A stretch of 64,000 nucleotides of DNA from assembly GCA_003259005.1 (NCBI GenBank), contig QLII01000001.1, forward strand, positions 2,806,501 through 2,870,500, given 5' to 3'. Below the pieces are notes generated by a model, which was given only the letters and a program-made list of their open reading frames with translations, ran no database searches and was not told the origin of the DNA. Numbering within the stretch: the first letter of the stretch is position 1; each line of letters starts with the position of its first letter. Both the position numbers and the translations under genes were made by a program. This DNA comes from Spirosoma telluris (GTDB lineage Bacteria; Bacteroidota; Bacteroidia; Cytophagales; Spirosomataceae). Shown here piece after piece: positions 23,688-32,822 of this stretch.

Positions 23688-24717
23688 CTTTTTAAAAATG
23701 GGCCATTGATTGAGTAACCCAGCCAGCCGTTTTTCAACCGGCACCTTGGGAATACCCAGCCAGTCGGCATAGGCATCGCCCAGAAAGAAACGCATTTCAC
23801 CAGCCGCGAGGTTCCGCACATTGTCGGTGGCCTTACCCCTGGGAATCCAGCAGGGGCTTGTTGCGCTAACTCAGCCATCGCATTCAGCAATGAACGAGTA
23901 AGGCCTACGCCCGCTTCAGAGGGGGCAAATTGCCGCCGGGTAATGACCTGATGAAGCAGGTAGGCTTCCCGAAGGTTTTGCGGAAGCAACGCATCAACGA
24001 CACCGTTCACCGAGTTCACGACACTGATGTGGTGTAGATAATCTTCTTCCTCCTGTTCCGTTGCCGCCCTGGATGTCAACACGCCAGCCAGTTTGCGAAG
24101 TCCCAGTACTACGATATAAGAAAAAGCAATATTCGTTCCGGCCATATCTTCCTGATTGACAGGATAGCCCCAGTCCATAGTCCACCGCTTGGAGTGCAGC
24201 GAGAACCACCGGGCTCCAGCATGAATCAGGCGAATTTTCAGGATTCGGGCTAAGGCTTGGCCTGACTTCCATTCTTTTGGGCTATTGACGGCAAAGACCC
24301 ACTCACCGGTTTCCTGTAATCGGCGGGCTGTGTCGTTTTTAATCCGCTCGGTTAACCACAACACCTGGGCTCCATCGGCACCCAGATAGGAATAGGGCAG
24401 CGAGAAAAAGCCTAACACTAAACCGATTTGCTGGGCATGTTTCTGAAAAAAATCCATACCTCGCTGCATCCTATCCGGGTTGGCCCATGTGGGTAGGTGC
24501 GCACGATCTACAAAAAAATCCTGAACAGTTTGAGGCTGATCGGCTGTCGAAAATTGGATGTATCGGCCAGCCATTGCATCAGGGATCGTAATCCGGCGGG
24601 TCCATCGCTCTCGACAACGGCCGAAATCACGGCATCGGCGGGCGCATCGCCCTGCTGGCGGTAGTCCTGGAGTAATTTATCCGAAAATAAACGGGTGGGT
24701 TTGATAACAGCTTGCAT
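23682..24717 (-). CDS. MpaB/Lcp-family (DUF2236) oxygenase-like protein
   Basis: Start ATG 24717 (MQAVIKPTRLFSDKLLQDYR). Bases are missing in AAAA at 24550-24553 and CCCC at 23836-23839; restored, the protein is about 345 residues, ending NQWPIFKKV with a stop inside the inverted repeat. Family features include FFSLPYSYLGADGAQVLWLT, RLQETGEWVFAVNSP and, as the likely haem-pocket helix, ILKIRLIHAGARWF, then GYPVNQEDMAGTNIAFSY. Relatives include the haem rubber oxygenase Lcp and fungal MpaB. The physiological substrate in Bacteroidota is unknown. It is upstream of and parallel to mnmE, with no clear functional link. Confidence 0.8.
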
Positions 24718-24850
24718 CGTAGTTGAGAATACACCAGAACACTTGACTAACGTTGGGTGGAGCCAATTGGTTTTTAGGAGCGATTTTCATGGCTCTATGG
24801 ATGGGCGAAATAAGGAAGGATGGACTTGACTGGTGCGGGCATCGTAAAGC

Positions 24851-25612
24851 CTACAGCCGAATCTGTAACCCGTCATAGCCTAACCGAATGTTGTCGGGTA
24901 GTTCTTTTTCGACCTCATGATGCAGGCCAAGCTTGTGACTGATGTGCACAAAATAGGTTCGGTCGGCATTGACGCGCTGAGCCAGGGCAACGGCTTGGTC
25001 GAGGGTAAAGTGCGAGATATGCGCCTGGCGCTGGAGTGCATCGACGACCAAAAGCCTGGTGCCTTTTACTTTTTCCAGCTCCTCATCCGAAATGTAATTG
25101 AGGTCGGTGAGGTAGGTAAAATCGCCGATACGGTAGCCAAAAACGGGTAGTTTATGGTGCATGACCTCAATTGGGATAATGGGAATACCACAAACCTCAA
25201 AAGGCACATTACGAATTTCGTTCAGCAGAACGTGGGGCGTACCGGGGTATTTATGTTCGGCAAAAATGTAGGCAAATTCGCGCTGTAACTGCGCCAGTAC
25301 CGTCGGTCGGCCATAAATTGGTATATCCTGACCCGACCGAAAATTGTACGCTCTGACTTCATCTAAACCCGCCGTGTGATCTTTATGCTCATGAGTGAAC
25401 AGGACAGCATCAAGTTTCAGAAGATTCAGGCGAAGTACCTGCTGACGGAAATCGGGACCGGTATCAACCACAAAGCTGCGCCCGTCTACCGAAATATGTA
25501 CCGACGTGCGAAGGCGTTTATCCCGAAAGTCGACTGAGCGACACACATCGCACAGGCACCCAATCAGCGGGACTCCCGACGATGTTCCCGTACCCAGCAG
25601 TGTGATCAGCAT
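24851..25612 (-). CDS. MBL-fold metallo-hydrolase (PhnP-like phosphodiesterase family)
   Basis: Start ATG 25612 (MLITLLGTGTSSGVPLIGC), chosen because the beta-strand LGTGTSSG opens this family; 253 residues. A Cys pair (CLCDVC) near residues 19-24 recalls the zinc-binding segment of PhnP. The metal motif is LFTHEHKDHTAGLDEVRAY, followed by IEVMHHKLPVFGYRI, LTDLNYISDEE and HISHKLGLHHEVE. Relatives hydrolyse cyclic phosphate or phosphodiester bonds. It lies downstream of a response regulator and is separated from it by an inverted repeat. The exact substrate is not visible. Confidence 0.87.
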   Translation of the reverse strand: MLITLLGTGTSSGVPLIGCLCDVCRSVDFRDKRLRTSVHISVDGRSFVVDTGPDFRQQVLRLNLLKLDAVLFTHEHKDHTAGLDEVRAYNFRSGQDIPIYGRPTVLAQLQREFAYIFAEHKYPGTPHVLLNEIRNVPFEVCGIPIIPIEVMHHKLPVFGYRIGDFTYLTDLNYISDEELEKVKGTRLLVVDALQRQAHISHFTLDQAVALAQRVNADRTYFVHISHKLGLHHEVEKELPDNIRLGYDGLQIRL

Positions 25613-25640
25613 AAGGAGGAAAGGGAGGATGGAGGAAGGG

Positions 25641-25674
25641 AGGAGCGGGATTTGTGCTACTAAATCCCGCTCCT
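25641..25674. repeat. Purine-rich inverted repeat between response regulator and MBL gene
   Basis: The inner arms 25641-25653 and 25662-25674 match perfectly (13 bp, 8-base loop). Outward the two sides continue as GGAGGA-type words (25614-25640) and TCCTCC-type words (25675-25694) that pair with small indels, so the whole palindrome spans about 80 bases. Confidence 0.6.
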
Positions 25675-25695
25675 CCATCCTCCTTTCCTCCCTTT

Positions 25696-26076
25696 TTATT
25701 TATCTGTCAGTTGATTAACGACTTCTACCAGACGGTCGAAGTTGAGCGGTTTTACGAGGACATCGTTGAAACCAGCCGTTTTGAATTCTTCTTCTGTATA
25801 GTTTTTGGCATTACCCGTGATCGCCACGATGGGTACGCTGGCTTTTTCTTTTTCGGGTAAAGCCCGAACCCGCCGAACGCACTCCATACCATCCATCAAC
25901 GGCATATTGATGTCTAACAGGAGAATACTGAAGTCCTCTTTCTCCAGGATCTGCAACACTTGTTCGCCATTTTTAACGGCGGTGATGTCATAGTTCTGAA
26001 ACTCAAGAATTTTGCGGGCCAGATTCTGGATAACGGAGCTATCTTCGGCAATCAGGACGCGTTTGGAAGCTGACAT
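25696..26076 (-). CDS. Single-domain response regulator (CheY-like)
   Basis: 126 residues from ATG 26076 (MSASKRVLIAEDSSVIQNLA). Receiver domain only: acidic pair ED in LIAEDSS, phospho-acceptor Asp in ILLLDINMPLMDGMECV, Thr in IVAITGNAKN and Lys in VLVKPLNFD. This layout is typical of receivers split from hybrid kinases or serving phosphorelays. No partner kinase is present in the window, and it differs in sequence from the other single-domain regulator at 18.2 kb. Confidence 0.9.
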   Translation of the reverse strand: MSASKRVLIAEDSSVIQNLARKILEFQNYDITAVKNGEQVLQILEKEDFSILLLDINMPLMDGMECVRRVRALPEKEKASVPIVAITGNAKNYTEEEFKTAGFNDVLVKPLNFDRLVEVVNQLTDK

Positions 26077-26178
26077 AAGTCTTGTGGTATCGTTGTTTCG
26101 GTTTAATGTGGTGAAATTATAGACTTAAATCGGCAAACGCAAAAGGCTTTTGCGCCAAAACCGATTCAGCTTATCTTT

Positions 26179-26706
26179 TTATCTTGCGGTGTCCAGCCCT
26201 TTTTCCATCACCATGAATTCAAGCGGCTGTTTGAGAATACCAAAACTTGGGTCGTTGGGAAACGGTAGTTTTACTCCGGTAGCTCTGTAACCACGACGCT
26301 CATACCAGGCAATAAGTTCATACCGAACGGTAATAACGGTCATGGTAATAGCCCGACAGTGTTGCAAAATGGCCCGTTGTTCGGCTTCAGCCAGTAATTG
26401 TTTGCCGATTCCACCGGCCTGCGCTTCGGGTGAAACGGTGAGCATACCCAGATACAAATCAGTTCCTTTCGTTTCCAGATAGACGCAGCCAAGGAGTTGG
26501 CCTTCCGTTTCATATTTCAGAATCGTGGCATTCGGGTTCTGGAGCATGGCTTGCAGGCCACGCTCATCGGTTCGGATACCGCCCAGCAAATCAGCTTCAG
26601 TTGTCCAGCCTTTTTTCGAGCTTTCGCCCCGATAGGCGCTGTTTACTAAGGTGTCTAATGCCGGAATATCCTGATCGGTTGCAGAGGAAATTGTGAATGA
26701 GGTCAT
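26179..26706 (-). CDS. GNAT-family N-acetyltransferase
   Basis: 175 residues, intact, starting MTSFTISSATDQDIPALDTLV at 26706. The GNAT core is visible: LGCVYLETKGTDLYLGMLTV (beta 4), the acetyl-CoA loop VSPEAQAGGIGKQLLAEAEQRA and RYELIAWYERRGYRATG near the C-terminus. The acceptor (amine, amino acid or protein) is not predictable. It is followed on the same strand by a response regulator about 100 bases downstream. Upstream lies a repeat-rich spacer that separates it from the serine hydrolase gene. Confidence 0.85.
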   Translation of the reverse strand: MTSFTISSATDQDIPALDTLVNSAYRGESSKKGWTTEADLLGGIRTDERGLQAMLQNPNATILKYETEGQLLGCVYLETKGTDLYLGMLTVSPEAQAGGIGKQLLAEAEQRAILQHCRAITMTVITVRYELIAWYERRGYRATGVKLPFPNDPSFGILKQPLEFMVMEKGLDTAR

Positions 26707-26808
26707 TGATTGTTATTTGTGGTCATTGATTGTCATTTGTGGTCATTCGCTACACGTCATTTGGTAGCTTTTTAATACAAATAATGACAACGAATGACAA
26801 TCAATGAC
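26702..26808. repeat. Spacer of GTCATTGATTGTCATT direct and inverted words
   Basis: GTCATTGATTGTTATT at 26702-26717 is repeated as GTCATTGATTGTCATT at 26722-26737, and the exact reverse complement of the second copy is at 26793-26808. The 14-base core CATTGATTGTCATT also occurs at 53424-53437 before the biotin carboxylase gene, so this is a dispersed word and not just a local hairpin. Confidence 0.75.
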
Positions 26809-26809
26809 C

Positions 26810-28380
26810 TTATTTACTCACTTCCCGAAAATCCAACTGCTGAATAAGGGCTGGGTTTTCGGGGGTTAGGGTGAAAAATACGTCGATGTTAGCTGTTGAG
26901 CCTTCCAGCAAGAAATGGCCGCGTAGCTGATTTTCGGGGATGAGTTCGCCAATACGCTGAATACTGCCCACTTTGGCGTATAGATCCTGCACTACTTTCC
27001 GGCGTATAGCCACCGATTTATCCGGGAAGAAATTTTCAGCAAAAATGCCGCTTCGTTCCGCATTTGTCCAGTCGGGAAGTAGTTTCACGAGTTCGGCTTT
27101 CCGTTGCGCCAGAATGGGCGAAACGGGCAACTGGCGTGGGGCAATTTCCCGATACCCATCAGCGTATCGAGCACAACTGCATTCACTGTCCCCATTCCGG
27201 CATAGGTCAGGTTAGCGTAGGAAATAATCCCAACGCCATAATCGGTCAGGATACGCCACTGACTTCCGAAGCCCGGCAATCCACCCGTATGGCCTATTCC
27301 TATCTGCCCTTTGCAGTTCTGACCCCACCGTAGTCCGTAGCCATACCCACTTACTTCAGGGCATAGCTGCCCTGCCGAATTTTTAGCCTGTGCATTCAGG
27401 CCCGATAACGTCCAGGGCTTTTGCATTTCCCGTAACGAACTCCGTTTGATGGGTAATGTAACATTCCGATCATTATCAGGCGCATTGCTGGGTGGCCAGG
27501 CGCTTTGGTGGAGCGCAACGTATTTGCTAAAATCGTCGATGGAGGTAATTAACCCACCCATAGCTCCGTACGAACCATCGTGAAGCAGCGGTTCTTCGAG
27601 CCACTTGTCATCCTGCCAGCGGTACCCCAGGGCCAGTTTCTCGGTCGGCACTTTGGTATACTCCCACTGCGTATCATGCATACCCAGCGGCTTTAAAATG
27701 GTTTCAGTGATATACTGCTGATACGGTTTGCCCGACACCACGGTGATGATGTGGCCCAACATAGCGAAACCAAGATTGCTATATTCATAGGTGAAGCCCG
27801 GCACATTCGAATTCGAGATGCCGTCTTTGATTAGTTTCAATAGATCAGCGTCTGAATCATCCAATTGTCGGTCGCCCCAGGGGTTGTCTTCTGGAAAACC
27901 CGCCGAGTGAGTCATCAGGTTGCGAACTGTAATGCGAGGGGCATCCGCCGTAAGGTATTTGTGCGATTTCAGTTCTGGAATATAGGTTTCGGCAGGGTCA
28001 TCGAGCTGAAGTTTGCCTTCATCCCGAAGTTTCAGAATGGCCATCGACGTCAGGCTTTTGGTCATCGACGCAATCCGAAACAGCGATTTAGGGGTTGCTG
28101 GTATTTTCTTCGCCACGTCGGTATAGCCTATCCCTCCCGAATACACGAGTTTGCCATCCAGCACAATTCCGAAAGCGATACCGGGCAGGTGCCTTTTTTC
28201 GGCCGCTTCTCTGTATATTTTTTCGACGACCGGGAAGGCTGCTTCCAGGCGTTTCAACCGGTCAGGGTCGGTAAAAACAGGGGGTTGGTAAGTCGTTACG
28301 TGGGCTACAGGGCGCGTTGTTCCTGTCTGAGCAAAAGCTGACGTAGTAATCAGGAATAGAGCCGGGAGAAGCTGTTTCAT
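26810..28380 (-). CDS. Serine hydrolase, class C beta-lactamase/penicillin-binding protein family
   Basis: Start ATG 28380 (MKQLLPALFLITTSAFAQTG, signal peptide). The GGGG run at 27138-27141 lacks one base; restored, the protein has about 523 residues ending DFREVSK. Catalytic motifs of the family are clear: SxxK in FRIASMTKSLTSM, YxN in FTYEYSNLGFAM and the third motif HTGG in GIGHTGGLPGFG. A C-terminal domain of about 100 residues (PILAQRKAELVKLLPDW, IDVFFTLTPENP) follows. Such periplasmic enzymes act as D-aminopeptidases, esterases or peptidases; a true beta-lactamase role is not implied. Transcribed from the minus strand, apparently alone. Confidence 0.88.
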
Positions 28381-28420
28381 ATGCAGGTTGTTTTCAATCC
28401 TGCTAACTTACCAAATATTT

Positions 28421-28512
28421 CGTAGCGCGGACATCTTGTCCGCCTAGCTGCAAGCTAATCACACCTGTTATAACTTAGCCTTCGGCTACGCGGACTAGAA
28501 GTCCGCGTTACG
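28421..28512. repeat. REP-like GC palindromes (GCGGAC...GTCCGC)
   Basis: Arms 28421-28443 and 28490-28512 pair at 20 of 23 positions. Each arm also contains its own small palindrome (GCGGACxxxxxGTCCGC). The right arm reaches the final codons of the GH13 gene (stop at 28508). Such short G+C-rich nested palindromes resemble REP elements; whether this one is multi-copy needs the whole genome. Confidence 0.65.
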
Positions 28513-30331
28513 TGATTTCCAGCACCAATACACCCAAAGGCGGGAGATCAATGGGCACACTGCCGGGAGCCTGTAGGTTTGTTTTCGTCCGGAAAATATC
28601 CCGAAACGAATGGATGTCAGAGCCTTTACGGTTCATTTTCTGCCAGGCGTCATCGGGGATATGAACCAGGGTGGAAGCCGGTTTTTCTTTGTCGAAATTA
28701 CAGATAATCAGCAGCTTTTGTTTACTGGAATAGCGTAGGTAACTATACAGTTGCCTCTGGTCATAGTCGGTATTCTGTCTGTTACTGGCCTGTAAATCGT
28801 AGAAGCTACCCGTTCGGATGGCATCGCTGGTATTGACGAGATGATTGAGTTGCTGATAGAACTGCCGCAACTTTTTCTGATTGGCCGTCAACTTACCCCC
28901 ATCGAATTTTCGCCCATTCGTCCAGGCCTGATACTCTGGAATACCCCAATAGTCGAAAATGGTCGTGCGCCCATCGTCGCCCTGGAACCCTTCGGCCTGA
29001 GTCGGGTTTACGCCCAATTCCTGCCCAAAATAAAGCATGACCGGCCCCGTGTGCAGCGTCGCCGACAAGGTCATAGCTGGTATGGCTGTCCACGGATCGC
29101 CTGCGAAAAAGCTGGAGGCAATTCGCTGTTCATCGTGGTTCTCCAGAAACCGAACCATATGCTCCGAAATATCCCCGGATTCGGTTTGCCAGATTTTGGT
29201 TATATCCTGGACACTTCCCTTTCCCTCCATGAGCCGACGTAACGCATCATATAAGCCGACTTTATCGTAGAGATAATCGAACTTGCCGGTCTGGATGTAG
29301 TTTTTGTACTGTTGCGGATTATAGATTTCGGCAATGAAAACCAGGCTGGACCGGAAAGCTTTTACCTGCGGAATAGCCCAGCCCCAGAATTCCACAGGAA
29401 CCATTTCGGCCATATCGCAACGAAAACCATCGACACCTTTTTGGGCCCAGAACAACAGAATATCCCGCATCTTAAACCAGGTCGACGGAATAGGATCGAA
29501 GTGGGTCTGGCGGTTGTTCTGGTAGTCGACGCCATAATTTAGTTTGACGGTTTCATACCAATCATCGAGGCTGGGTTTGGCCTTAAAAACGTCGTTTCCA
29601 GTTGCTTTCGCAGGAAGTTCAATGTACGGGCCTGCTGATAAGCCTTCTGGCGTATGGACACCGTCGGGTACATGAAACAGTTCCTTAGGCAGGTAATAAA
29701 AATTGTTTTGCGGGTCAAAGGTTTTCGTCTTGTCATCACCCTGGCCCATATCCTGAACGCCCTTGGGTTTTGCATCGGAATGGTACTGACGAGCCAGGTG
29801 GTTGGGTACGAAATCAATGATAACTTTCAACCCATTCGTGTGCGAACGTTTGATTAAGGCCTCAAATTCGGCCATTCTATTTTTGACGTTTACGGCCAGG
29901 TCAGGATCGACATCGTAATAATCCTTAATGGCATAGGGCGACCCAGCGCGTCCTTTCACCACCTGTGGATTATCATTCGGAATGCCATTTGCCGAGTAAT
30001 CGGTCATGAGTGCGTGCTCAATAACGCCTGTGTACCAGACATGCGAAATGCCAAACGCTTTCAACTCCTGTAACGCCTTATCCGTAATGTCGTTGAATTT
30101 CCCAACCCCGTTTTCATCCCGGCTTCCCCAGGGTTTATTCGTTGTTTTCTGGTTACCAAACAAACGCGTAAAAATCTGATAAATAACGAGTTTGTCAGAT
30201 TTTGAAACGGTGGGATTTAGTAATTTATCAGCGGCATCGACAAGTGTATTCTGGAGTAAACCAGCCGAAATTACCCCGGCTGTAAATCCCCGACGGGAGA
30301 GATTGGGAGATGTGGACTTGTTTTGTGTCAT
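28508..30331 (-). CDS. GH13-family alpha-amylase-type glycosidase with Tat signal
   Basis: Start ATG 30331 (MTQNKSTSPNLSRRGFTAGVISAGL), chosen because SRRGFTAG is a twin-arginine signal; about 607 residues, intact. GH13 motifs appear in order: VIIDFVPNHLAR (region I), VDGFRCDMAEMVP (region II, nucleophile Asp in RCDMAE), LVFIAEIYNP (region III, acid Glu) and VRFLENHDEQRIA (region IV, Asp). The domain C part ends PPLGVLVLEIT. It should fold before export and act on alpha-glucans in the periplasm or outside. No SusCD pair or other GH13 neighbour is present, so it is not in a starch locus. Confidence 0.93.
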   Translation of the reverse strand: MTQNKSTSPNLSRRGFTAGVISAGLLQNTLVDAADKLLNPTVSKSDKLVIYQIFTRLFGNQKTTNKPWGSRDENGVGKFNDITDKALQELKAFGISHVWYTGVIEHALMTDYSANGIPNDNPQVVKGRAGSPYAIKDYYDVDPDLAVNVKNRMAEFEALIKRSHTNGLKVIIDFVPNHLARQYHSDAKPKGVQDMGQGDDKTKTFDPQNNFYYLPKELFHVPDGVHTPEGLSAGPYIELPAKATGNDVFKAKPSLDDWYETVKLNYGVDYQNNRQTHFDPIPSTWFKMRDILLFWAQKGVDGFRCDMAEMVPVEFWGWAIPQVKAFRSSLVFIAEIYNPQQYKNYIQTGKFDYLYDKVGLYDALRRLMEGKGSVQDITKIWQTESGDISEHMVRFLENHDEQRIASSFFAGDPWTAIPAMTLSATLHTGPVMLYFGQELGVNPTQAEGFQGDDGRTTIFDYWGIPEYQAWTNGRKFDGGKLTANQKKLRQFYQQLNHLVNTSDAIRTGSFYDLQASNRQNTDYDQRQLYSYLRYSSKQKLLIICNFDKEKPASTLVHIPDDAWQKMNRKGSDIHSFRDIFRTKTNLQAPGSVPIDLPPLGVLVLEIT

Positions 30332-30447
30332 AGGTTCTAGGTAACGTTTTTTGACAGCTGAACAGGTTAACAACAGGATTAGCCATATCGCCCAAAATCC
30401 TGTTTATCCTATCAAAAACTAGTGCTTTGGCAAAATAGATTCTAGTG

Positions 30448-30504
30448 GATTCTCGGGGCGGCATCGGCCCGCAACGGCGGACCGTGTCCGACGCCCCGAG
30501 AATC
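30448..30504. repeat. Inverted repeat between the cytochrome and amylase genes
   Basis: GATTCTCGGGGCG at 30448-30460 is perfectly complementary to 30492-30504, and the outer words TAGTGCT at 30420 and AGCACTA at 30516 also pair. The outer right word lies next to the stop of the cytochrome gene at 30520. It probably ends that transcript. Confidence 0.6.
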
Positions 30505-30519
30505 TAAATTGGACGAGCA

Positions 30520-31557
30520 CTAATTCATCGCTTTAATCCATTCCCGGAGCAATTCTACACTTTCGGTATGAATAGTTTTCCGGCCCAGCTCGGGCATCAT
30601 CACGCCGGGGTCGGTTGAGTTTAGTCGATAAATCAGGATGGATTCATCGGGTTTGCCCGGAACAATATCGAATGGATGCCCCCCCGACCCGCGCCCGGCA
30701 GCAACAGGTGTTTTCAGAATGCCAAGAGCGGTTGGGTCCGTTTCTGAAAGGCTCAGATTTAAGCCTGATGTCATGGCAGGGCCCTTTGGGTTGTGGCAGT
30801 GAGCACAGTTAATGTCGAGCCAGGCGCGTGCCCGATCGTTGAGCGAGCCAGTTTCGGGTTTGTTCCAAACGGGGGCTTTGGGGCAGTCGGCTAAAGCAGG
30901 CAATCCGGTGAGCATACCTACCTGTTTCCAATGCGCCAGTTGATTTTCTTTCGTTGGTCCATAGGCCAGTTCGCCGTTAAGTTGCCGGGCAGATGGACCA
31001 ATTGGTGTCATCACCTCACTCCGATTATGGCATCCTTTGCACTGATTCAGGTTTGGAATGGTGTAATTGTGTTGCTGCTTATTCCCTTTAGCATCGACAT
31101 AACTTACCGTTTTCGTATCACCCGCCACTTCAAGTAGCGCATCGGTCTGCTCATCGTTCCATACGTAATCGAATGCTTTCCAGCCTTCTGACTGATGAAC
31201 AAGCAGACGCGTTTCCATCAATCGTCGTCCTTTAGCGGGATCACGGAAGTCGTTCGGGTAGTAGAACGTCTTTATTAGCGTGGTTCCAACCGGGAAGTTT
31301 AGAACAGCAGAGTCGTTATAGGTCACTGACTGACCAGCAGGGAGTTTCACAAACCGTAGCTTCTCGGCATAATCCGTGAATAAAGGCGTGTTGAGGGCAT
31401 AGGGCACAACGCCGGGTGCCGGATGCTGCTCCGCTAGTTTGCCGGTAAAAAAGCCGTAGTCAGATAGTTTTTCGGGCGCTGGTACTGTTTGCCAACTACC
31501 CAGGGTAAGCCAGATAGTACTCAGAAGCAAGCTCCAGAATAAGTAAGTACGCATCAT
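30520..31557 (-). CDS. SO2930-type diheme c-type cytochrome
   Basis: Start ATG 31557 (MMRTYLFWSLLLSTIWLTLG, signal peptide); about 345 residues. Two haem-binding motifs, CKGCH (in NLNQCKGCHNRSEV) and CAHCH (in DINCAHCHNPKGP), are separated by about 80 residues. The front half (KLSDYGFFTG, PYALNTPLFTDYAEKLRFV) and the tail GVMMPELGRKTIHTE match the SO2930 family. It starts two bases beyond the stop of a parallel beta-helix gene, and this pairing is a recurring arrangement for the family. It should be a periplasmic electron carrier or oxidase; the partner reaction is unknown. Confidence 0.9.
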   Translation of the reverse strand: MMRTYLFWSLLLSTIWLTLGSWQTVPAPEKLSDYGFFTGKLAEQHPAPGVVPYALNTPLFTDYAEKLRFVKLPAGQSVTYNDSAVLNFPVGTTLIKTFYYPNDFRDPAKGRRLMETRLLVHQSEGWKAFDYVWNDEQTDALLEVAGDTKTVSYVDAKGNKQQHNYTIPNLNQCKGCHNRSEVMTPIGPSARQLNGELAYGPTKENQLAHWKQVGMLTGLPALADCPKAPVWNKPETGSLNDRARAWLDINCAHCHNPKGPAMTSGLNLSLSETDPTALGILKTPVAAGRGSGGHPFDIVPGKPDESILIYRLNSTDPGVMMPELGRKTIHTESVELLREWIKAMN

Positions 31558-31559
31558 TT

Positions 31560-32768
31560 TTACCGGGTGCTTGTCGTAGTTTTCAGTGGCTCCAACTGGC
31601 AATCGAAGGGGGTAGCGCTGAATGAAACGTTTTTAAACTGGCGTCCGGCATCCAGATTGACAAGGCTCTGATTTTTATTATTACGGATGCAAATGCGCTT
31701 ACCGGGTAGCGGATTTCCATCTTTATCGAAGGTACCTGGATCAGCGATGCCATCGTAAATAATATGTGGAACAGACTGGCCTGACGTCAGAATTTTGTCG
31801 AAAATCTGGTTGTAACGACCACGCGAACTGGCTGGTCCGGGATTGCGCTCGTAGATGTTGTCATGAATAGAAATGGCCGTTGCAAAGGGGTAATAGGCTT
31901 TATCGGTAATAGGCCGCTCGGTAAGCAGATAGCTAATGATGCCTGTCCCTAGGGTTTGGTTTCGAATGAATCGGTTGTTGAATACTTCCACGCCGTTGGC
32001 CGCCAGGATCATTAAACCTGTTCCATCGGATACACCAGCCACAATGTTTCCGGCAGGAGCGAAATTGGGCAGGTTATTGTCGTGCACGTAATTATTGAAC
32101 ACCCGCACATTGCCGCCCTGTTTCTGCACCAGATCGGGTAGGTCGAACACCAGTATGCCTCCTGTGTTGTCATAGGACTCGTTGTCAAACACATCCGCAT
32201 CACGGGAATTCTCAATCTCGATACCCGCTACGTTATGGTAAGCTTTACTATTTTTGACCACAATTCCGCGTGACTGCCCAACGTAAATACCCGCGTCTGA
32301 AGCTCCAATGGCGGTGCATTTGTCAATAACTACGTTATCGCATTGTACGGGATAAAGGCCATAGCCTCCGTTTTCAGCCTTTGGCGGCCCAGTCCATTCA
32401 ACCTTCACATTCCGGAAGGTAATGCCTTTCACATTCATGGTTTTGATGCCATCGCCTTTGGAATCCTGAACGGTCAGGTTTTCGATGACAATTTCTTCGG
32501 CATTGGATACGCGCAGTCCCTCGGCTCCGTCGGTTTGCCCTTTGAAACTCAGGATGGTTTTATCGATGCCTTTGCCCCGAATGACAATTCGTTTTTTATC
32601 TTCCAGCGAGAGCGTGCCGGTGAAGGTGAAGGTCCCAGCATCGAGGTCGATTGTACTTCCGTTATCAGCCATAATGAGTTTGGTCTGATACCGTTTTTGC
32701 ACATCGGCCTGCGCCCAGGCAAGGTGGGTACACAGGCAGGTGATGAGGAGGAGGAGATACGATTTCAT
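31560..32768 (-). CDS. Secreted parallel beta-helix repeat protein, partner of the diheme cytochrome
   Basis: Start ATG 32768 (MKSYLLLLITCLCTHLAWAQ, signal peptide); 402 residues. After the signal come repeated beta-helix turns with the pectate-lyase-like NosD/PbH1 pattern: KRIVIRGKGIDKTIL, EEIVIENLTVQDSKGDGI, RGIVVKNSKAYHNVAGIEI and GGILVFDLPDLVQKQGG. A C-terminal Cys-containing part (KRICIRNNKNQ) follows. The gene overlaps nothing and is spaced only two bases from the diheme cytochrome, implying translational coupling. Beta-helix proteins often bind or cleave polysaccharides, but no lyase catalytic set is evident. Confidence 0.88.
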   Translation of the reverse strand: MKSYLLLLITCLCTHLAWAQADVQKRYQTKLIMADNGSTIDLDAGTFTFTGTLSLEDKKRIVIRGKGIDKTILSFKGQTDGAEGLRVSNAEEIVIENLTVQDSKGDGIKTMNVKGITFRNVKVEWTGPPKAENGGYGLYPVQCDNVVIDKCTAIGASDAGIYVGQSRGIVVKNSKAYHNVAGIEIENSRDADVFDNESYDNTGGILVFDLPDLVQKQGGNVRVFNNYVHDNNLPNFAPAGNIVAGVSDGTGLMILAANGVEVFNNRFIRNQTLGTGIISYLLTERPITDKAYYPFATAISIHDNIYERNPGPASSRGRYNQIFDKILTSGQSVPHIIYDGIADPGTFDKDGNPLPGKRICIRNNKNQSLVNLDAGRQFKNVSFSATPFDCQLEPLKTTTSTR

Positions 32769-32822
32769 TGAGTTTAGGGATATTAAGGCCAAAAGGATAG
32801 CGTAAATATACAAAACTACAAT

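Noticed and set aside
24722..24850. Extra gene between the MBL and MpaB-like genes
   Set aside because: The gap is only about 130 bases, has no start with a plausible coding stretch on either strand, and looks like ordinary spacer.
26810..28380. Beta-lactamase resistance gene
   Set aside because: Class C-like motifs (SxxK, YxN, HTG) are shared by many D-aminopeptidases, esterases and penicillin-binding proteins, and the third motif HTGG is not the KTG of true beta-lactamases.
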